A stretch of 64,000 bases of DNA, from the NCBI GenBank assembly GCA_963575745.1, contig CAUYUJ010012202.1, positions 116,001 to 180,000 on the forward strand, given 5' to 3'. Origin of the DNA: Prorocentrum cordatum. Lineage: Eukaryota > Sar > Dinophyceae > Prorocentrales > Prorocentraceae. The notes under the pieces are model-generated. The model was not told the origin of the DNA. It did not search any database and was given only the letters and a program-made list of their open reading frames with translations. Shown here in pieces: positions 63,425 through 64,000 of the stretch. The translations under genes and the position numbers were made by a program. Position 1 is the stretch's first letter, and each line of letters begins with the position of its first letter.

Positions 63425-63464
63425 GGTAGTGGTAGTAGAAGAAGAAGTAGTAGTAGTAGTAGTA

Positions 63465-63498
<34 letters not shown>

Positions 63499-63529
63499 CA
63501 GTAGTAGTAGTAGTAGTAGTAGTGGTAGC

Positions 63530-63572
<43 letters not shown>

Positions 63573-63674
63573 ATAGTGGTAGCAGTAGTAGTGGTAGTAG
63601 CAGTAGTAGTAGTAGTACTACTAGTAGTAGTAGTAGTAGTAGTAGTCGTAGTCGTAGTAGTAGTAGTACTAGTG

Positions 63675-63713
<39 letters not shown>

Positions 63714-63715
63714 AA

Positions 63716-63749
<34 letters not shown>

Positions 63750-63901
63750 GTAGTAGCAGTAGTAGTAGTAGTAGTCGTAGTCGCAGTAGCAGTAGTAGTA
63801 GTAGCAGTAGTAGTAGTGAAAGTAGTAGTAGTCGTCGTAGTAGTAGTAGTCGTCGTAGTAGTAGTAGCAGTAGTGGTAGTAGAAGTAGTAGTAGTAGTAG
63901 T

Positions 63902-63994
<93 letters not shown>

Positions 63995-64000
63995 CGTAGT
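63425..64000. repeat. (GTA)n trinucleotide array, at least 575 bp
   Basis: TAG/GTA trinucleotides with single-base variants (GCA, GTC, GTG). It runs off the window end. Confidence 0.95.

Overview
The window is nuclear DNA of a dinoflagellate. The decisive sign is the 22-nt dinoflagellate spliced leader (DinoSL): complete on the minus strand at 30571-30592, directly followed by a 15-nt truncated leader (30556-30570), with a further relict leader at 63008-63023. Very high GC, large amounts of simple and tandem repeat, and retroelement debris in place of genes agree with this. I cannot name the species.

Layout. Bases 1-25,000 hold no gene I can support. They contain GC-rich degenerate repeats, a 2.72-kb segmental tandem repeat (starts 2704, 5427, 8143), a 301-bp satellite (10.3-11.35 kb), a 14-bp minisatellite, three 0.8-1.0-kb units with internal (CAA)n, a 1.5-kb CCTCAG array, a 73-bp x5 array, a GCCCGG array and many microsatellites. 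Long frames here are translated repeats.

From 25.2 to 63.0 kb every recognisable coding unit is on the minus strand. (1) 25.2-30.6 kb: a LINE (basic N-terminal region, APE endonuclease, reverse transcriptase with CADD box, C-terminal zinc knuckle) headed by the double spliced leader and broken by several frameshifts. (2) 30.7-32.95 kb: G-rich minisatellite. (3) 33.4-35.8 kb: RT and RNase H remnant of a Copia-type element (B). (4) about 35.8-50.9 kb: a second, very large Copia-type element (A) with gag, DTG protease, DDE integrase and YVDD reverse transcriptase. After the RT comes an unusual 5-kb module: an SGNH-hydrolase-like frame and an intact 1209-codon frame with an HGTS...GVY segment like ADP-ribosyltransferases. 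At least 21 copies of an 11-bp GC hairpin are scattered through this 14-kb stretch and not through its neighbours. (5) 50.9-53.8 kb: repeats. (6) 53.9-57.1 kb: an unrecognised intronless or nearly intronless gene, probably decayed. (7) 57.4-58.2 kb: an AT-rich array of TTATCAA/TTGATAA hairpins and a 20-bp-arm hairpin, then an 8-bp minisatellite. (8) 58.7-63.0 kb: a large gene, about 1325 codons if three small phase-compatible introns are accepted, with an RNase-H/hAT-like segment, a C-terminal PHD-like finger and a relict spliced leader at its 5' end. (9) 63.4-64.0 kb: (GTA)n.

The coding units do not form a pathway. They record repeated retroposition: trans-spliced mRNAs were reverse transcribed and reinserted, so their leaders are now fixed in the genome. 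Frame calls are mine by eye; similarity searches and RNA data would settle them.
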